Below, in pieces: positions 20,792 to 33,439 of a stretch of 64,000 nucleotides of DNA. The stretch is from Dryomyza anilis (Eukaryota; Arthropoda; Insecta; Diptera; Dryomyzidae), in the NCBI GenBank assembly GCA_951804985.1, contig OX638133.1, positions 34,869,963 through 34,933,962 on the forward strand, given 5' to 3'. Positions within the stretch are counted from its first letter, which is position 1. Each line of letters begins with the position of its first letter. The notes beneath the pieces are model-generated. The model worked only from the letters and a program-made list of their open reading frames with translations. It did not search any database and had not been told where the DNA came from. The translations under genes were made by a program, and so were the position numbers.

Positions 20792-21595
20792 AGTAAATGG
20801 CAAACCTACGAGAGTAAAACCATTGCCTATGAAGAGCTCTCACCCAATATACTGTAGGTCCCACCAATTTGAGTACAAATATAACACGCACAGCTCAAAA
20901 TGGTGAGAGAGCTCGGCCGAAGTTCTATACAGGACTGTAGCGCCAAACTATTATATTATTAACTATCATAATAACACCTACTTTAAAATTTCCCATGCGA
21001 TCTAACCTTCCCAACTGGTTACTCTTGTTAAAGGTTCGCTTCTCGGCTTTTGATGAAATCTTATTTTGCTTTTCAATCCTTTGTGGCAAAGATTAAAGAT
21101 TTTTTTGTTGGTAAAACCAATTAAACAATTCATATAATACAATCTTTTACTAAAACTACAACAAATATTTCTTAAATTTTGTTTCTCACTTTACCCCAGA
21201 ATGTGTTTCCCACTTTACCCCAACATCGCTATTTGATCATAACTTATAACCATTAAGCAATGTTAAATTATTTGCAAAATCCATTTGTTTATCAAAAGAT
21301 ACACTATATCCGATCATTTGAAACATACGTTCCTAATTAAAAACTACAAAATTTATACTTTTTGATAGCAAATAAGAGCACTAAAAAAAAAAACATTCAA
21401 AAACTTTTTTTTCACTTGTTCTCAAAATGTAATAAATTTTTATAGATTTCATGATGATTTAATGGATGATAAAATTTATGGCATATTAAAAAGCACTTGT
21501 CAATTATTTCTATTTGTCTAAGTACAAAAACATGTCCACAAATTGAATTTCCCATATTGTCCCATGTCTCACTTTACCCCAGGCTCCCCTATACT

Positions 21596-23150
21596 ATTGC
21601 CTTTTTCATTTATGTCCAAATATTTTTATTTTATTTTAATATTTCTTTATGACTTATGTGTATTCCGAATGATTAATATATCTACTTAAAAAAAAGTCTG
21701 GAAATATTATAAAATATGTTTGCTGTAAAACATATTTTTTGCAGAAAACATATTATGTGTGTTTCATTTAGTGTATATGTTAAACCAACAAGAACAACTA
21801 AAAGCCAAATATTTTAATTATAATTTCATAAACAATTAAAAACAATAGCGCAGTTATAGACAATTTAAAGTCAACCTTAAAATTAAAATCAGCTTTTTGG
21901 CATTTTATTTTATAAGAATTTGTCAAAAAACCAGACTCTAATTTTAAATTTTGATCCAGAAAGTCGTTTCAAAACACATTTTTACATAAATTATGTTCCT
22001 GTTCAAATATTATTTGTGTGGTTGGAATCATAATTATATTTCTATAAGAACATGCTCCATTTAAAGGTCAAACATCAAAATGTTTCAGTGTATTTGTAGA
22101 CAGAGAATGTTATTTAGAATTCATTTTAATATGCTCTCAATACCACAATGTTTACAAAGGATTTGAAAGACAATTATCATCATTAATATCAGTATAATAT
22201 TGGGTACTGATTAATAAATATTTTCCTTGTTAAAAGACGAGTTTAGACATTATCATGACCAGTTGATGTAACCAAACTGGTCATCATAATGTCTACACTA
22301 ATAGAAATACTTTTTACAAGGGATGTGGTAAAATAGTATAAAACGCCCTTGACCCATTTTTTTTACAGCAAACCCTTCAGTCACTTCGCAGTATCAAAAA
22401 TTCAAATTATTAAAACATATTATTTTCCTACAATACGATATGCCCCAAATCTTGTTGCTCCTATAACATCCCATAAATTTTCCTCGCTTCATAAATTTTT
22501 TCCAAAACTTGCATATTTTCATAGCGTTTTTCCATGACGTGGTTCCCTATGGGATGCTATAAAAAAATAATATTTTTCTGCATTTTGCACCTGAAGGAAG
22601 TTAAGAGTTTTTGCGCGCCGTTTGCTAAATAAATGCGAAATCGTTTTAGTTTTTTTTTATTTTTGTTATTTTGTTAAAACGTTGGCAACACTGCACCACG
22701 TCGCACTAGGACAAGTGAGAAATTGGTGACAAGCAGCAAAACACTTTTTGCTACGGCTGCCAATGCTTGCCAAAGCAATTTTATTTGCCAACCAAACAAA
22801 AATACAACAGAAAAAAATATCGAAATCCTTTAGAGAAGTTCTGCAAGAAAAAAAAAAATAGAAGATTGCAAAAAAAGAGGTGTAAAATTCTAAATGTTCA
22901 ATCAAATGAATGAAAACCAATAGTGGGTATAAAAAATTCACTAACAAAATGCAGTCGATTTATAAGTAAGTGTACACTATAGAAAATAAAATAACATAAT
23001 CATCAATAAAACCTTATAATGACATTATAAAATATAAATGTTGTAAAGGATATAGATTTAAAAATGATTCTAATGTTGATGGCATTGGAAAACGTTTTAA
23101 TAATAGTATAATTAATTAAACACAATACGATTATTCTAAACTTTTGATGC
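21596..23150. other. AT-rich DNA, one strong hairpin
   Basis: No gene supported. Apart from the hairpin at 22244-22295 I see no repeats. A GC-richer patch at about 22590-22800 translates to nothing recognisable. Confidence 0.4.
22244..22295. other. Near-perfect hairpin, 21-bp arms and 10-nt loop
   Basis: Arms at 22244-22264 and 22275-22295 pair at 20 of 21 positions (TAGACATTATCATGACCAGTT against its partner), with the loop GATGTAACCA. Three further pairs form outside after one mismatch. The size fits a microRNA precursor or a tiny foldback element. The sequence cannot choose between them. Confidence 0.6.
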
Positions 23151-23154
23151 ATAT

Positions 23155-23679
23155 TGTTACGAAATTCAGTCTACGAAAAACTGATCTAAAAGTTCGTATC
23201 TCTGGATTGTGTACAAAATAAAAACACTCTTATGTTTGGTACAATTAACTTTAGTAATTCACTTTAATAAACAACTTTACTAATAAAAAATTCTATCAAC
23301 TGCTGCATTTCCACAATTTAACTTGACAATTATCACACGAGATGCACTCGACCACTTTACAATCACTACTGAAGTGCTGTACCTCTGATGCGGCTCCCTT
23401 ATATACTGCATGCATCAGTTCGACACATTTCAACAAGCTTCGACTTGTTTCGAGAACCTTGTACTCGTTTCGTGAATGACGCATGCTATTGGCATCTCAT
23501 TCGCACTCATGTGTTTTAATGCGCTGATCTTCCATCTCTTTCTCTCACACTGCGCACTGATCTCGCACACTGATCTTCCGTCTCTTTCTAACACATGCTT
23601 AGTGCGCTGAATTGTCTTGCGTCTCATTAATTATTGTTGATTGCTTGCACTATGGGGCAAATTACATCATTTCGTAACA
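23155..23679 (-). mobile_element. Solo LTR, family L (copy 1)
   Basis: 525 bp. On the minus strand it begins TGTTACGAAATGATG and ends GAATTTCGTAACA, the TG...CA form of an LTR. ATAT lies on both sides (23151-23154, 23680-23683). A TATATAA box on the minus strand (23399-23405) is followed by GGGAGCCGCATC. No internal region remains, so it arose by recombination between two LTRs. A 4-bp ATAT duplication is typical of Ty3/gypsy elements of the 17.6/297 type, but I cannot name the family. Confidence 0.7.
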
Positions 23680-23683
23680 ATAT

Positions 23684-25086
23684 AAACTACATTTTTAGTG
23701 ATTTTCAAAAGTGATTTTCAGGTAATTTTCATGTAATTCGAAGACGATTATGGAAATAAAAGATCATTTAAATTATAGAATCATACCCACAGACGAATGA
23801 TTTGTTGCGGCAACCACCTCAATTTTCCTACGGAATTATTCCGTTGCGGCAACAACTGATAAAATATTTGCGACCCACAGTCTGTGAAGATGCGGTTGTG
23901 GCAACCCCCAAGTCGGTAGATATAACTTATTTTTGTAAAGTTTTCTATACGTAAAGTTTTCTATATTGCACAAATAAAAAATCGACCATTCCCTGAAAGT
24001 TGGGATTACTCGAAGAATTTGTGTGTACCCAGTTTTTTTTTAGATTCATTCGTTTACGGTTTTTACTTGTATTCGAAATGCAATTCATATCATATTTTCA
24101 TAATAAAATAAAGACATTTTTTTCAGCACGTATTTTGTTGCTGAGATCTTTCTGAGTATGGATATAAAAAAGGTTTTCCAATATTGATTCATTTAAAGGT
24201 TTTGTTCTCATTTGAAAAAGTACTATGCGATATTTAAAAACCAATTCAAATTTATTAAATGCAAATAAAAGTTGTAAAATAATTGTTATAGGACAACCAT
24301 TTTCATATTCATACTCAGTGAAGTCTCAACTATGAAATACATTCCACTATTTTGAAATTTGAGATGCAATTGTTTTTCAAATGAAAAAATATCCTCTAAC
24401 GAATTGATCCAGAAAAACTATGATACACGTGTTTTTCTATTTTTAGCGTACTTTAAGAATCTATAGGATTTTCTTATACTTATTGAATTGAATTTTGTTG
24501 TACGGTGTTATAGATGCTTACATATGTCGCGAACACGATATCTAAACCCATATCTACTATTTTCGGCCTACCTGAATGTAAAAAAAAAATTATGAATTTC
24601 CTTTTGTTTTCGACTTGTGAACATTTTTGACGTTTATTTCTTTCTGTATCTATCCATAATAGTTTCCAAAAATTTGGCAACCGAACTGATGCTATCCGGT
24701 TGCCATTTGTCATATATTTTAGTTACAACAACGTACTTTGTTGCTATAAGAAATGCGCGAAGGTTCATTTTGACAGAATGAAAAATGCAATCATGAGGTT
24801 ACGGCAACGGAAGATGCAATTGCACGGACATACATTTCGGTAATAGTAAAATAAGGTACGTTCATTTTAATGCCATGAGGTTACAACAAATATATTTCGG
24901 TTGCAACAACACTCAATACACAAAATGTTGAAATATCAAAAATCGTGACTTTCCAGTAAAATTGGGTCATTTTGACACAATTAAATGAACCCATATAATA
25001 TTCAGTAACTCAAATAAAATGTCCATACTTCCAAAGTGGCCTTACATTCCGTAGTGGTTGCAATACTAATCAATAAATGCAAAAAG
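23684..25086. repeat. Region with GTTGCGGCAAC repeats
   Basis: A GTTGCGGCAACCACC-like word recurs near 23797, 23843 and 23895. Related GGTTACGGCAAC or GGTTGCAACAAC words occur near 24798 and 24897. The pattern looks like subterminal repeats of an element spanning about 23790-24915, but I could not fix its ends. It is non-coding. Confidence 0.4.
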
Positions 25087-25360
25087 ACTTGTGGTTCACA
25101 AAAAAAAAATCGAAATTCGGTACACCTACCCATTTGTAAATATGGGTATCAAATGAATGGTAATTCTTCAGCGATTGAATGTTTGTAGTTATTTTCAGGA
25201 TTCGTATACCCTGGTGACCTATATATCACTTTGAATGGTAACCACACATATGTGTAGGGTATTTATAGTCGGCTTAGACCGACTATAATTTTGATAATCC
25301 TAACTATCATAATTACACCTACTTTAAAATTTCCCATGTGATCTAACCTTCCCAACTGGT
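25087..25360 (+). mobile_element. DINE-1-like relic, 3' half
   Basis: Begins in the ACTTGTGGTTCAC block and continues to the family 3' end CCTTCCCAACTGGT. It carries the hairpin TAGTCGGCTTAGACCGACTA about 80 bases before the end, as expected near the 3' end of Helitron-type elements. It lacks the head. Confidence 0.65.
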
Positions 25361-26340
25361 TTTTTTTTGACTTAGTCGTAAATTTAGAAATAATCGAAAT
25401 TAAGTTTCTCCATTTAATACCTAATTAATTCTCTTAGTGTAAAGAACAGTGAGTGGTACAGCAAAGGGTATTGATCAGGTGCAAAACCCAACGAAATGTT
25501 AAAAATTATGTGAGACAAGTATTTGGCAATAAATTTCAGTAAGTCGCGCGACGCGGTACCTTTTGCCAGGTTTGTTTTATGTATGGGTAACATTTTTGCT
25601 TTTCTGTTGCTTGCTTGCTTTTTCTACTACGTAGTTTCACTAAATGTTGCAAATCTTCAATGAATGAATTTCATGAAATATTAAAGTTTGTCTAAGAATT
25701 CGAAATACTACTGCATTCAGTGTTGTGTGAAGGGGGGAAAATACTTAGTTGTAAAATAAATTACAATTGATGGTAATAAGAGTGTACGAAATCACGGTTC
25801 CATGGCATACATTTTTCGTATAATAAGAACGCACACTTTGTATTTAACGAAGCATCTAGAAAACAAAAACGTATCTGGTACCTACTACACTATTTAGCTT
25901 GAAGCAAGGTAACGTGCGTTGGGCGCTAGTTTGAATTAACCGAGCGTGTTTTATTGCCAAGTCATGAGTTGATTGCATTAGCCCTGAACGCTTTAAACAC
26001 CCTCAGCAGGACGCATTTCGTAAATGGCAAAGCCATTTCTTGGAGAAATTGTTGCAAAATTAGTTGTAATGAAAGTGTTTTAAGTGCGACCGAATAGAAC
26101 GAGTGTGGACAGTGTATACCATTCACGCATTCTGTTACAAACATTACTGATTTTTAGAATATATATTTTCCGCAATTCCGCAATTTTACGCAATTAAGAA
26201 GAGCACTAAAAATCAGTTTTCTTAATTTTTGTATTTAAATAACTATATTATTTCTTATAATACGGTTGCTGCTTTATTATTTCTTTCTACCCAATATAAA
26301 ATTGAAATAAAGTCTGTTCTAAATTTTACTATTAAAATTT
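25361..26340. other. Unique AT-rich DNA
   Basis: No supported gene or element. The 26000-26140 stretch is slightly GC-richer but its open frame has no recognisable content. Confidence 0.4.
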
Positions 26341-26936
26341 TGAGTATACACAGAAAAAATCGACGTAAATACAGCAATCACAATTAATTACACACCACTC
26401 ATTGGTCGAGCAATGAAATGTGTGCCATTTTCATGTATTCGCTAAAAATTTTATATGCGTCAAAAATAAACCAATAAACTTAAGTAGAAATTTATTGAAT
26501 TGGTATTTTTATTATTTTTATAGTGTATTTTTAATTCTTTTTTAGTTTATTCAAAAAGAATATATTCTAGTGAATGCACATAACTAAAATACTTTCTGAT
26601 GATGAAGTTGAAAGCATAACTAAATATACAACAGTTTTTGACAACAAAAACACAGGGTAATCAAGCTCTACAAGTATTTATTTTGACATGAACCAAATAT
26701 GAATAATATTTGCGCCACCAACCGCGCCAACTAAAATTTGTAATTTAAAGCGAATACACACTGAACATGCTGTAAGCGAATACACACAATACCGGCGCGT
26801 TGAGTCAACAACTATTGTCAGCAAAGTCATTTGCTAATATTACGATGAGCGCTAATGCAATTAATAACTTTTCGGCGCGGCTTCAGCAAAAAAGTAATTT
26901 TTATTTACGATTTTATCTGTGTAATATACAGATTAT

Positions 26937-27490
26937 CATAATATGATAACTGGACGTGAAGTAGTATAGTATGGTTGTGTGAAATCATTGTGTAGAATCA
27001 TAATAAACAGACCTAAAATATTGAGTGTATATATATATCAACTGGGATTAAATGGATACACGAATTATTTAATAGTATAAATTAGATCCTATCTCGGATG
27101 GTATATATGTTAAAATTTATGCATACATAGCATATACACGAACCATAAGTTTTAGAGGCACTACACAGTTTTACAGCTACCCACAGTTTAAAATTTACTA
27201 TACAGTATTAGGGGTACTGTTGTACCAATCTTAATTTACATTGATTCATCGCAACGCATGCTTACCTATTCAGTTTGTCGGTTCGTTTTTCTTCATATCG
27301 TGCGTATACGAATAAATACGAATAAATACGAAATAAAAAAATATATATAAAGAATATCTATAAATAAAATAAAAATGACAAATAAAAATTAAAACACATA
27401 TTTTCCTTAGGTGTGTTAGTTTCCTTTAATTTTGGTTTAATTAATGTAATAATAATTATAATTAAATATTTAATCAATACAATTAAATGT
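26937..27490 (+). repeat. Dispersed partial copy of the 0.67-kb unit
   Basis: It shares ordered blocks with 31100-32440: GAATTATTTAATAGTATAAA, the word TAGCATATACAC, ACTACACAGTTTTACAGC, TACTGTTGTACC with TCTTAATTTACATTG, and ATTTAATCAATACA. The 5' part is diverged. It is non-coding. Confidence 0.6.
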
Positions 27491-27895
27491 CGTTGTGTGA
27501 AATCATAATATAGTCACTTAGGATCATAACTATCAAATATATTCTCCACTAGCATAATTTATGTACCAGATGTCCATTATACTGACAATGGATTTCCAGG
27601 ATTTTAAACAGAGGAAAGACCAACACCTAACATTTTTATTTTAGATGAGAAAATCAAAGTGCAGAATTTAAAGTGATATCCGAATGTGGAAAATGGAACT
27701 GAAAGTTTCCATTTTTATACCCAAATCGATAATTTCTAAATTGAATTCAAATAATTATTCATTTGTTTGAAAATTAAATTACTCTTAGTAAGTAGTGTTG
27801 TTATTTTTAAAATTTTTTTAAGAATAAAAATATTTTTAAGTGTTTAAAAAAAAATGTAAATTTTATGTATTAAAAAATATTGTATAGAAAATGAA

Positions 27896-28565
27896 ACCAG
27901 TTGGGAAGGTTAGATCACATGGGAAATTTTAAAGTAGGTGTAATTATGATAGTTAGGATTATCAAAATTATAGTCGGTCTAAGCCGACTATAAATACCCC
28001 ACACATATGTGTGGTTATCATTCAAAGTGATATATAGGTCACCAGGGTATACGAATCCTGAAAATAACAACAAACATTCAATCGCTGAAGAATTTCCATT
28101 CATTTGATACCCATATTTACAAATGGGTAGGTGTACCGAATTTCGATTTTTTTTGTGAACCACAAGTCTTTTCGCCGGAAAACATTATTATCATGTATTT
28201 GAGCATGATGTCAATATATATTTGACCAAAAAAAAAAGTTTACCTAAGCACGTATACATAAAAATTGATCTTTATTATACCCTACACTAAGAGTGAAAGG
28301 GTATATTCAGTTTGGTACGCGTTTGTAACACCCAGAAGGAAGCATCTCCGGTATGGAAAAGTATATATATATTCTTGATCAGCATGACCTATTCAGTCGA
28401 TTTAGCGATGTCCGTCTGTCTGTCTGTATGAGGTATTTGAACATAAGTGGTCGGATCATAGGTCGCCAATTTTTTCGCACATACAGCGTAGGTATATTAG
28501 TAATCTAAGTTATAAGTTTCATTTATCTAGCTCTTCAATTTTAAAAGTAGTAGGGATTTCAACAG

Positions 28566-28627
<62 letters not shown>

Positions 28628-28796
28628 GGACAGACGGACAGACAGACAGACGGACAGACGGACATCGCTAAATCGATTCAGGAGGTCATTCTGATCAAGA
28701 ATATATATACTTTTCCATACCGGAGATGCTTCCTTCTGGGTGTTACAAACGGCGTACCAAACTGAATATACCCTTTCACTCTTAGTGTAGGGTATA
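27896..28796 (-). mobile_element. DINE-1-like Helitron relic with inverted second head
   Basis: The minus-strand element has its 3' end ACCAGTTGGGAAGG at 27896 (plus-strand reading) and its head at 28637-28796. The usual 3' hairpin lies at 27970-27991. A second head copy in the opposite direction occupies 28272-28430, inserted between the AGGTATTTGAACATAAG block and the AAAATTGATC block. The two heads share CTACACTAAGAGTGAAAGGG, the CAGAAGGAAGCATCTCCGG block and TATTCTTGATCAG. They therefore form a long inverted repeat around the (GACA)n tract. Confidence 0.7.
28563..28665. repeat. (GACA)n microsatellite inside the DINE-1-like element
   Basis: About 25 units of GACA with occasional GACG variants. 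The GTCTGTCTG stretch native to this element family has expanded here far beyond the other copies (15985, 28410). Confidence 0.9.
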
Positions 28797-31090
28797 AAAT
28801 TATATATTTATTTATGTAATATGAATTGCAGTAATTGTTAATGCTGCAAGAAAAAAAAAACAAAAATAGTAACACAACAAAATAACATGTTAAATTTTAG
28901 ATTCGACAATAGAGCGCATGTAGAAATTGTAAAACATGGAGTGTTACTTACCATTTTCATTTTGTATTCGTTATTGTTCAAATGTACAAAATATTGTATA
29001 TACAAAAAATTATAAATTGGCTTAAATTGTGAAAATATTCCCATAGTTATGCCATTGTTCTGTGCGGAAAATAAAAATTAAACAAACAGCTTAAAACGTT
29101 CATAAATTTTCAGATAGCTTAAATATTGTGCTCTACTTTCAAATTCGGAAAAAGGTTATTTAATATATCAGTAAAGTTTTTATACATATATTTTTTAAAT
29201 TTGGAATATAATTAAATTCTAAATTTTAAATATTGCTAATAAAAATAAAATGTAATACACCCGAGACAAAATTTCTATAATTTTTCTGGAATATTTCGGA
29301 CATTTTTCTGGAAAACACACATATAAATGGAATATTATCGGAAGTGTAAGCACAAAATATTTGGCAGGCTCAAGATAGTTTAGAAACATTTTATCAATAT
29401 ATTTCAAGCAGACATAGGCGAAATTTGAGTCAAAGGCTGGCTTTTTATCCCATACCCAATATATACCGGTAATCTGCCATTATAGTTCCATAAATTACGA
29501 TAATCTACCATACGCTTCCTACAAACTTCCATTTATTTGAAAGTTTGACAGAAATATTCCGGAAATATGCCTGATAAATGACAGACATTTTATTTTGGGA
29601 GGTTGTCCAATTTTGCGGAGTTTTTTTAAAGATTCTCGGAATACTTTGTGTACGTGTAGAACTATCTCTTCGAAATATGTCGAAAAAATGTTTTTAAATG
29701 CCAAAAATGTTTTATTGTCAAATTTCAGAATAAGATTTATATTTTTAACAATTATTATTTTAATTTTAAAGTATTCAATGTTAAAGTATTGATCTTTAAT
29801 TCCGGGTGTAGAGGTTTTCGGAGCCCCAAGCAATGAGGTAATATCATGTAATAATGGTTGTTCCAAATAGTTGGCACAAAATTGTGTAGTTAATAAAATA
29901 TTGTCAAATTAAAAAATTATTTTAATATATTGCTAATGTATCAAAACTAAATATCCAATTAGGTATACGACCAAATAGATTGCCATATATATATAAATAT
30001 AAACCTGATTTTATAAACCAATGAAATATATGAAAAGATCTATATTATTATTTGCGCAATATCATAATATGATAGAATTTACAAATTCATTTAAATAATG
30101 AATGAATTTGTGAGATTGCATTTATATGTACATATAATTTTTTTATTATAGACAAAACAAAGAAATTGCAATATACATAAATATTTAACTACATTTACCA
30201 CTGCATTTCGTCCACTTGAATTGTATTAAACAATTCCGTATATTCGGCATTATGTGCAACCTCAACTACATCATTTCATATTTCCGTTTTCCGTTTCCCA
30301 ATTTCATATTTCCTTTTTCCGTTTGCTGTTTGCCATTTGCTTAGCCATGTAAAACACATTCAGCACCCACCAGAAATATTTTAGTTTTTTTTTTATTTTT
30401 ATTATAACTCAGAACTCATTTGCTACCAAGTGCCATGCATGCATTTCTTACGGTATGTAGAACTCACACCTGTTTCTTTTGCTTAGCCAAATACTCATAT
30501 ATCATAACGTATTTATTTAGCTACCCCCAACACCTCAATATAATAATTCTCTGTGTTTCAGAATTAATTTATTGCTGTAAATTCTGTAGTGTTTGGATGG
30601 TTTACTGTGGTATTACATTTGGGCGTTTTTTTTTTGTGTAAACGGAGAAAGTCTAGTTTATATTTGCAAAATTTAATAACGCATATGTGGACTGAAATAT
30701 ATATATATATATATTTAAGATTATTTGCAATATATGTTGTAGATAAGAATTTTATTAATGAAAATATTGTAATATTGTAAGGAAAATACATTTCTAAATA
30801 TATTTATCTCCAGTTTATCAGTCAAATATTAAATTAAACTTAGTTTAAACTAGATGCATTTTCATCTGTAGTTAATATATCATAAATAATTAAAATGTCA
30901 TTTTAATTGATTACTGAATTCTCTACCGCTCTTGATAGTTTAAAAAATTCCGTCGTTTCGATTTGGCAATATAGACCTTTTATAAATGTGAAAGAGTTTA
31001 AACCATGTTTAAATTTGCACTGAAAAACTGGCACTTATAAAATTATAATTTTAAAATTTCTATAAATTTAAAATGGCAAAAAATATTTTA
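28797..31090. other. AT-rich DNA without supported genes
   Basis: Long AT-rich stretch with scattered short open frames that are Ile/Phe/Tyr-rich shadows. A GC-richer island at about 30190-30420 contains repeated TTTCC(G/A)TTT words. Nothing identifies a function. Confidence 0.4.
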
Positions 31091-31099
31091 TCTTTGTAA

Positions 31100-32440
31100 A
31101 TTGTAAAAACGCCACTTTGTTAATACACAGAAAAAAAAACTGAACGTAAATATTGCAAGTAGCTTAATTGATACAAATTAATGAATTCTATTAATATAAT
31201 TCTATTAATATATCAAATATTAATTATTTAATAGTATAAATCTTAATAGTATAAATCTAGGTTGTTGTATATACTAAAATATAATAATATATAGCATATA
31301 CACCAACCGATAGTTTTAAAGGTACTACACAGTTTTACAGCCACGCACAGTTTTAAATTCACTACACAGTATTACAGGTACTGTTGTACCGATCTTAATT
31401 TACATTGGTTTATCGCAACTTGTGCTCGCCTATTCAGTTCGTTGGGTCGTTTTTTCGTACATCGTACATATATCATGATTTTAATATTCTATTCTCTTTT
31501 TTGTGTTTAACATTTCCCTTTCATTATATATAACTCTCTGGTGACTTAAAAAAAAAATACAAATAGTAATATAAAAAAGTAAAAATTTTAAATAAACAAT
31601 ATGAATATAAACATAAAATTAAATAAAATAAAATTAATAAATATAAATGACAAATATAAAAAATATATGTTTGTACCGGGTGCGTTAATTTCCTTTCATT
31701 TTTTTCAAAGAATTTATTAATTAATATAATTAAATATTTAATCAATACAGTTAAAACTCGTATCGGCGATAAAAAAACGCCACTTAAATAATACACAGAA
31801 AAAATATTGAACGTAGATATTACAACTGAGATTAATTGATACAAAATAATTAATTCTGTTAATGTAATTAATTGGATATATGAATTATTTAATAGTATAA
31901 ATATTAAAAGTATAAATCTAGGTTGGTGTATATGCTAAAATAGAATAATATATAGCATTTACACCAACCGGAAGTTTTGAAGGCACAGTACTGTTTTACA
32001 GTCACACACAGTTTTAAATTCACTAAACAGTATTACCGATCTTAATTTACATTGTTTTATCGCAACGTGTGTTTGCCTATTCGCTTCGTCGGTTCGTTCT
32101 TCAGTGCATCGTGCGTTTATCATGACACTGATATTCTTTTCTCTTATTAGTGTTTACCAATTCCCTTTCAATATATATAGTTAAACTGGTGACGTGAACA
32201 CGATTCAAACTTCAAACAAAAAACTAGTAAAATAAAAATTTTAAATAAAAAATATAAATAAAAATGTGTATGAAAATAAAAATAAATAAAGTAAAATTAA
32301 TAAATAAAAAAAAACAAAAAAATAAACATTATTTTTTCTCGAATGTGTCAATTTAATTTAATTTTTTTTTCAATAAATTTATTAATTAATATAATAAAAT
32401 ATTTAATCAATACAACTAAATATCGTATCGGCGATTTAAC
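31100..32440 (+). repeat. Tandem duplication, about 0.67-kb unit, two copies
   Basis: Unit 1 begins with AACGCCACTT then TACACAGAAAAA near 31124; unit 2 repeats this near 31793. Both continue in the same order: GAACGTA, AATAGTATAAATCTAGGTTG, CACAGTTTTAAATTCACTA, TCTTAATTTACATTG, TTATCGCAAC, an A-rich block and TCAATACA then CTCGTATCGGCGAT. The period is near 670 bp, and a diverged third copy lies at 26937. It could be two tandem LTRs of an unknown element or a short satellite dimer. It is non-coding. Confidence 0.75.
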
Positions 32441-33439
32441 AATTAAAAATTAATTGTATTGATAATTTTTTTCATATATATTCACCCTTTTTTCTGTATG
32501 ATAATTCCAACCCTTTGAAATATTAACATTTTGACAAAAATATTTTGCATGCTTCATTTTAAACACTTTTGTGAAACGCTTTTATCTGCAATTACAGCAA
32601 AATTTAGTCCCAAAAATCTATGCTTTTTTAAAAGGAATTTTATAACGATACTGACAGGCAAAGACATTCCCAACAAAAAAAAAAAAAAAAAAAAAACCGA
32701 CGGTTGTCAGGAAATGTTTTTATATATATTTTTTACTGTACATCTATTACCGTTTTTTGTACGTTCAAAAAATTATTAAATTAGCAAAGGACTAAAAGCT
32801 TTATTATGACAAGTGACAACAAAGAAAAATTACAAAATACAACAAGTACAACATAAAGTGCCAAAAATATAACCCTTCGTAGTGCTGGCACTTTGCCCTA
32901 CGACACGTTATGCCTGTAGTACGCAGATACAGTCAAAAAGAAGCTACGGGTAGATTTTAAAAATAACAAAAAAACAAAACAAAAAAACTTTGCAAGTCTC
33001 ATTTAAAACGAAATTTGGTGTGATTGGATTCAGTGGCGTACTGGATACTGACGAAAATTTTCATAGAGCAATAAACTTGAAAGCCATGTCATGTTCGCTT
33101 AAATTTCATTTTTCGCATAATTCCATTACGCAGCTCTTTTCAATGTCTGGCCGGGACTTAGCTTTTAGGCTGGATCAGTTGGAGTTTTTTTTTATTTAGA
33201 TTGATATGAATAGATACAACTCTTTAGCGTGCAAATAATAATGGCGACTAGATGTTGAATTGAAAATTAAAACTGTAAAGTACGTTAAAACTTCAAAAAT
33301 TTTTCTTTTAAGTTTCATTAATACTATAGTATTATGAATAGCTGTTGGGACCATTGCCATTCGATAAATTGATGCATTATCATCGTTATATAGAAAAATT
33401 AGACTCTTTGATCATAAAATTTCAGATTTACAGAGATTT
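32441..33439. other. AT-rich DNA with a poly(A) run
   Basis: Contains an uninterrupted A run of about 20 at 32677-32696. No gene or element boundary seen. Confidence 0.45.

Larger units (their letters stand above)
16386..20958 (+). mobile_element. tRNA-derived SINE, split by the copia element
   Basis: The head GCCGCGGTAGCTCAGTGG is intact, with box A at 16393-16407 and box B GGTTCATGCCT at 16437-16447. The body continues to CGTCAGTAA at 16513, is interrupted by the copia insertion, and resumes at 20797 through ACTATTATATTATT. The flanks TTAACTATC at 16371-16379 and 20959-20967 are its own 9-bp duplication. Excluding the insertion it is about 290 bp, close to the copy at 3452-3760. Confidence 0.8.
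15855..21020 (+). mobile_element. DINE-1/INE-1-like Helitron relic, split by SINE and copia
   Basis: The left part (15855-16379) has the ACACTAAAAGTGAAAGGGTAT head, the CAGAAGGAA block, a TATATATATTCTTGATCAGC block and a GTCCGTCTGTCTGTCC run. The right part (20968-21020) has the shared 3' end TTTAAAATTTCCC through CCTTCCCAACTGGTT. The combination of the TTCTTGATCAGCAT word with a GTCTGTCTG tract is characteristic of the non-autonomous DINE-1/INE-1 group of flies. It encodes no protein. The SINE at 16386 inserted in it, with the duplication TTAACTATC on both sides. Confidence 0.65.
13096..21593. mobile_element. Element with GGGTAAAGTGGG termini, expanded by nested insertions
   Basis: The left end TATGGGAGCCTAGGGTAAAG and the inverted right end, whose minus strand reads TATAGGGGAGCCTGGGGTAA, share about 20 bp. 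Internal words AAAGTGGG recur at both sides (13295-13305; 21185-21225). Between the ends lie a CAC-terminus MITE, a DINE-1-like relic, a SINE and a copia element, so the original host element was perhaps 3 kb. Termini of this kind occur in pogo-like DNA elements, but I see no transposase. The two ends might instead belong to two separate solo fragments. Confidence 0.45.

Noticed and set aside
23155..23679. MITE with TIR ATATTGTTACGAA instead of a solo LTR
   Set aside because: TG...CA ends, a promoter-like TATATAA and the 525-bp size fit an LTR; the extra symmetry comes from the palindromic ATAT duplication. Not fully excluded.
28563..28665. CRISPR-like array
   Set aside because: Plain GACA microsatellite without spacers, inside a eukaryotic transposon.
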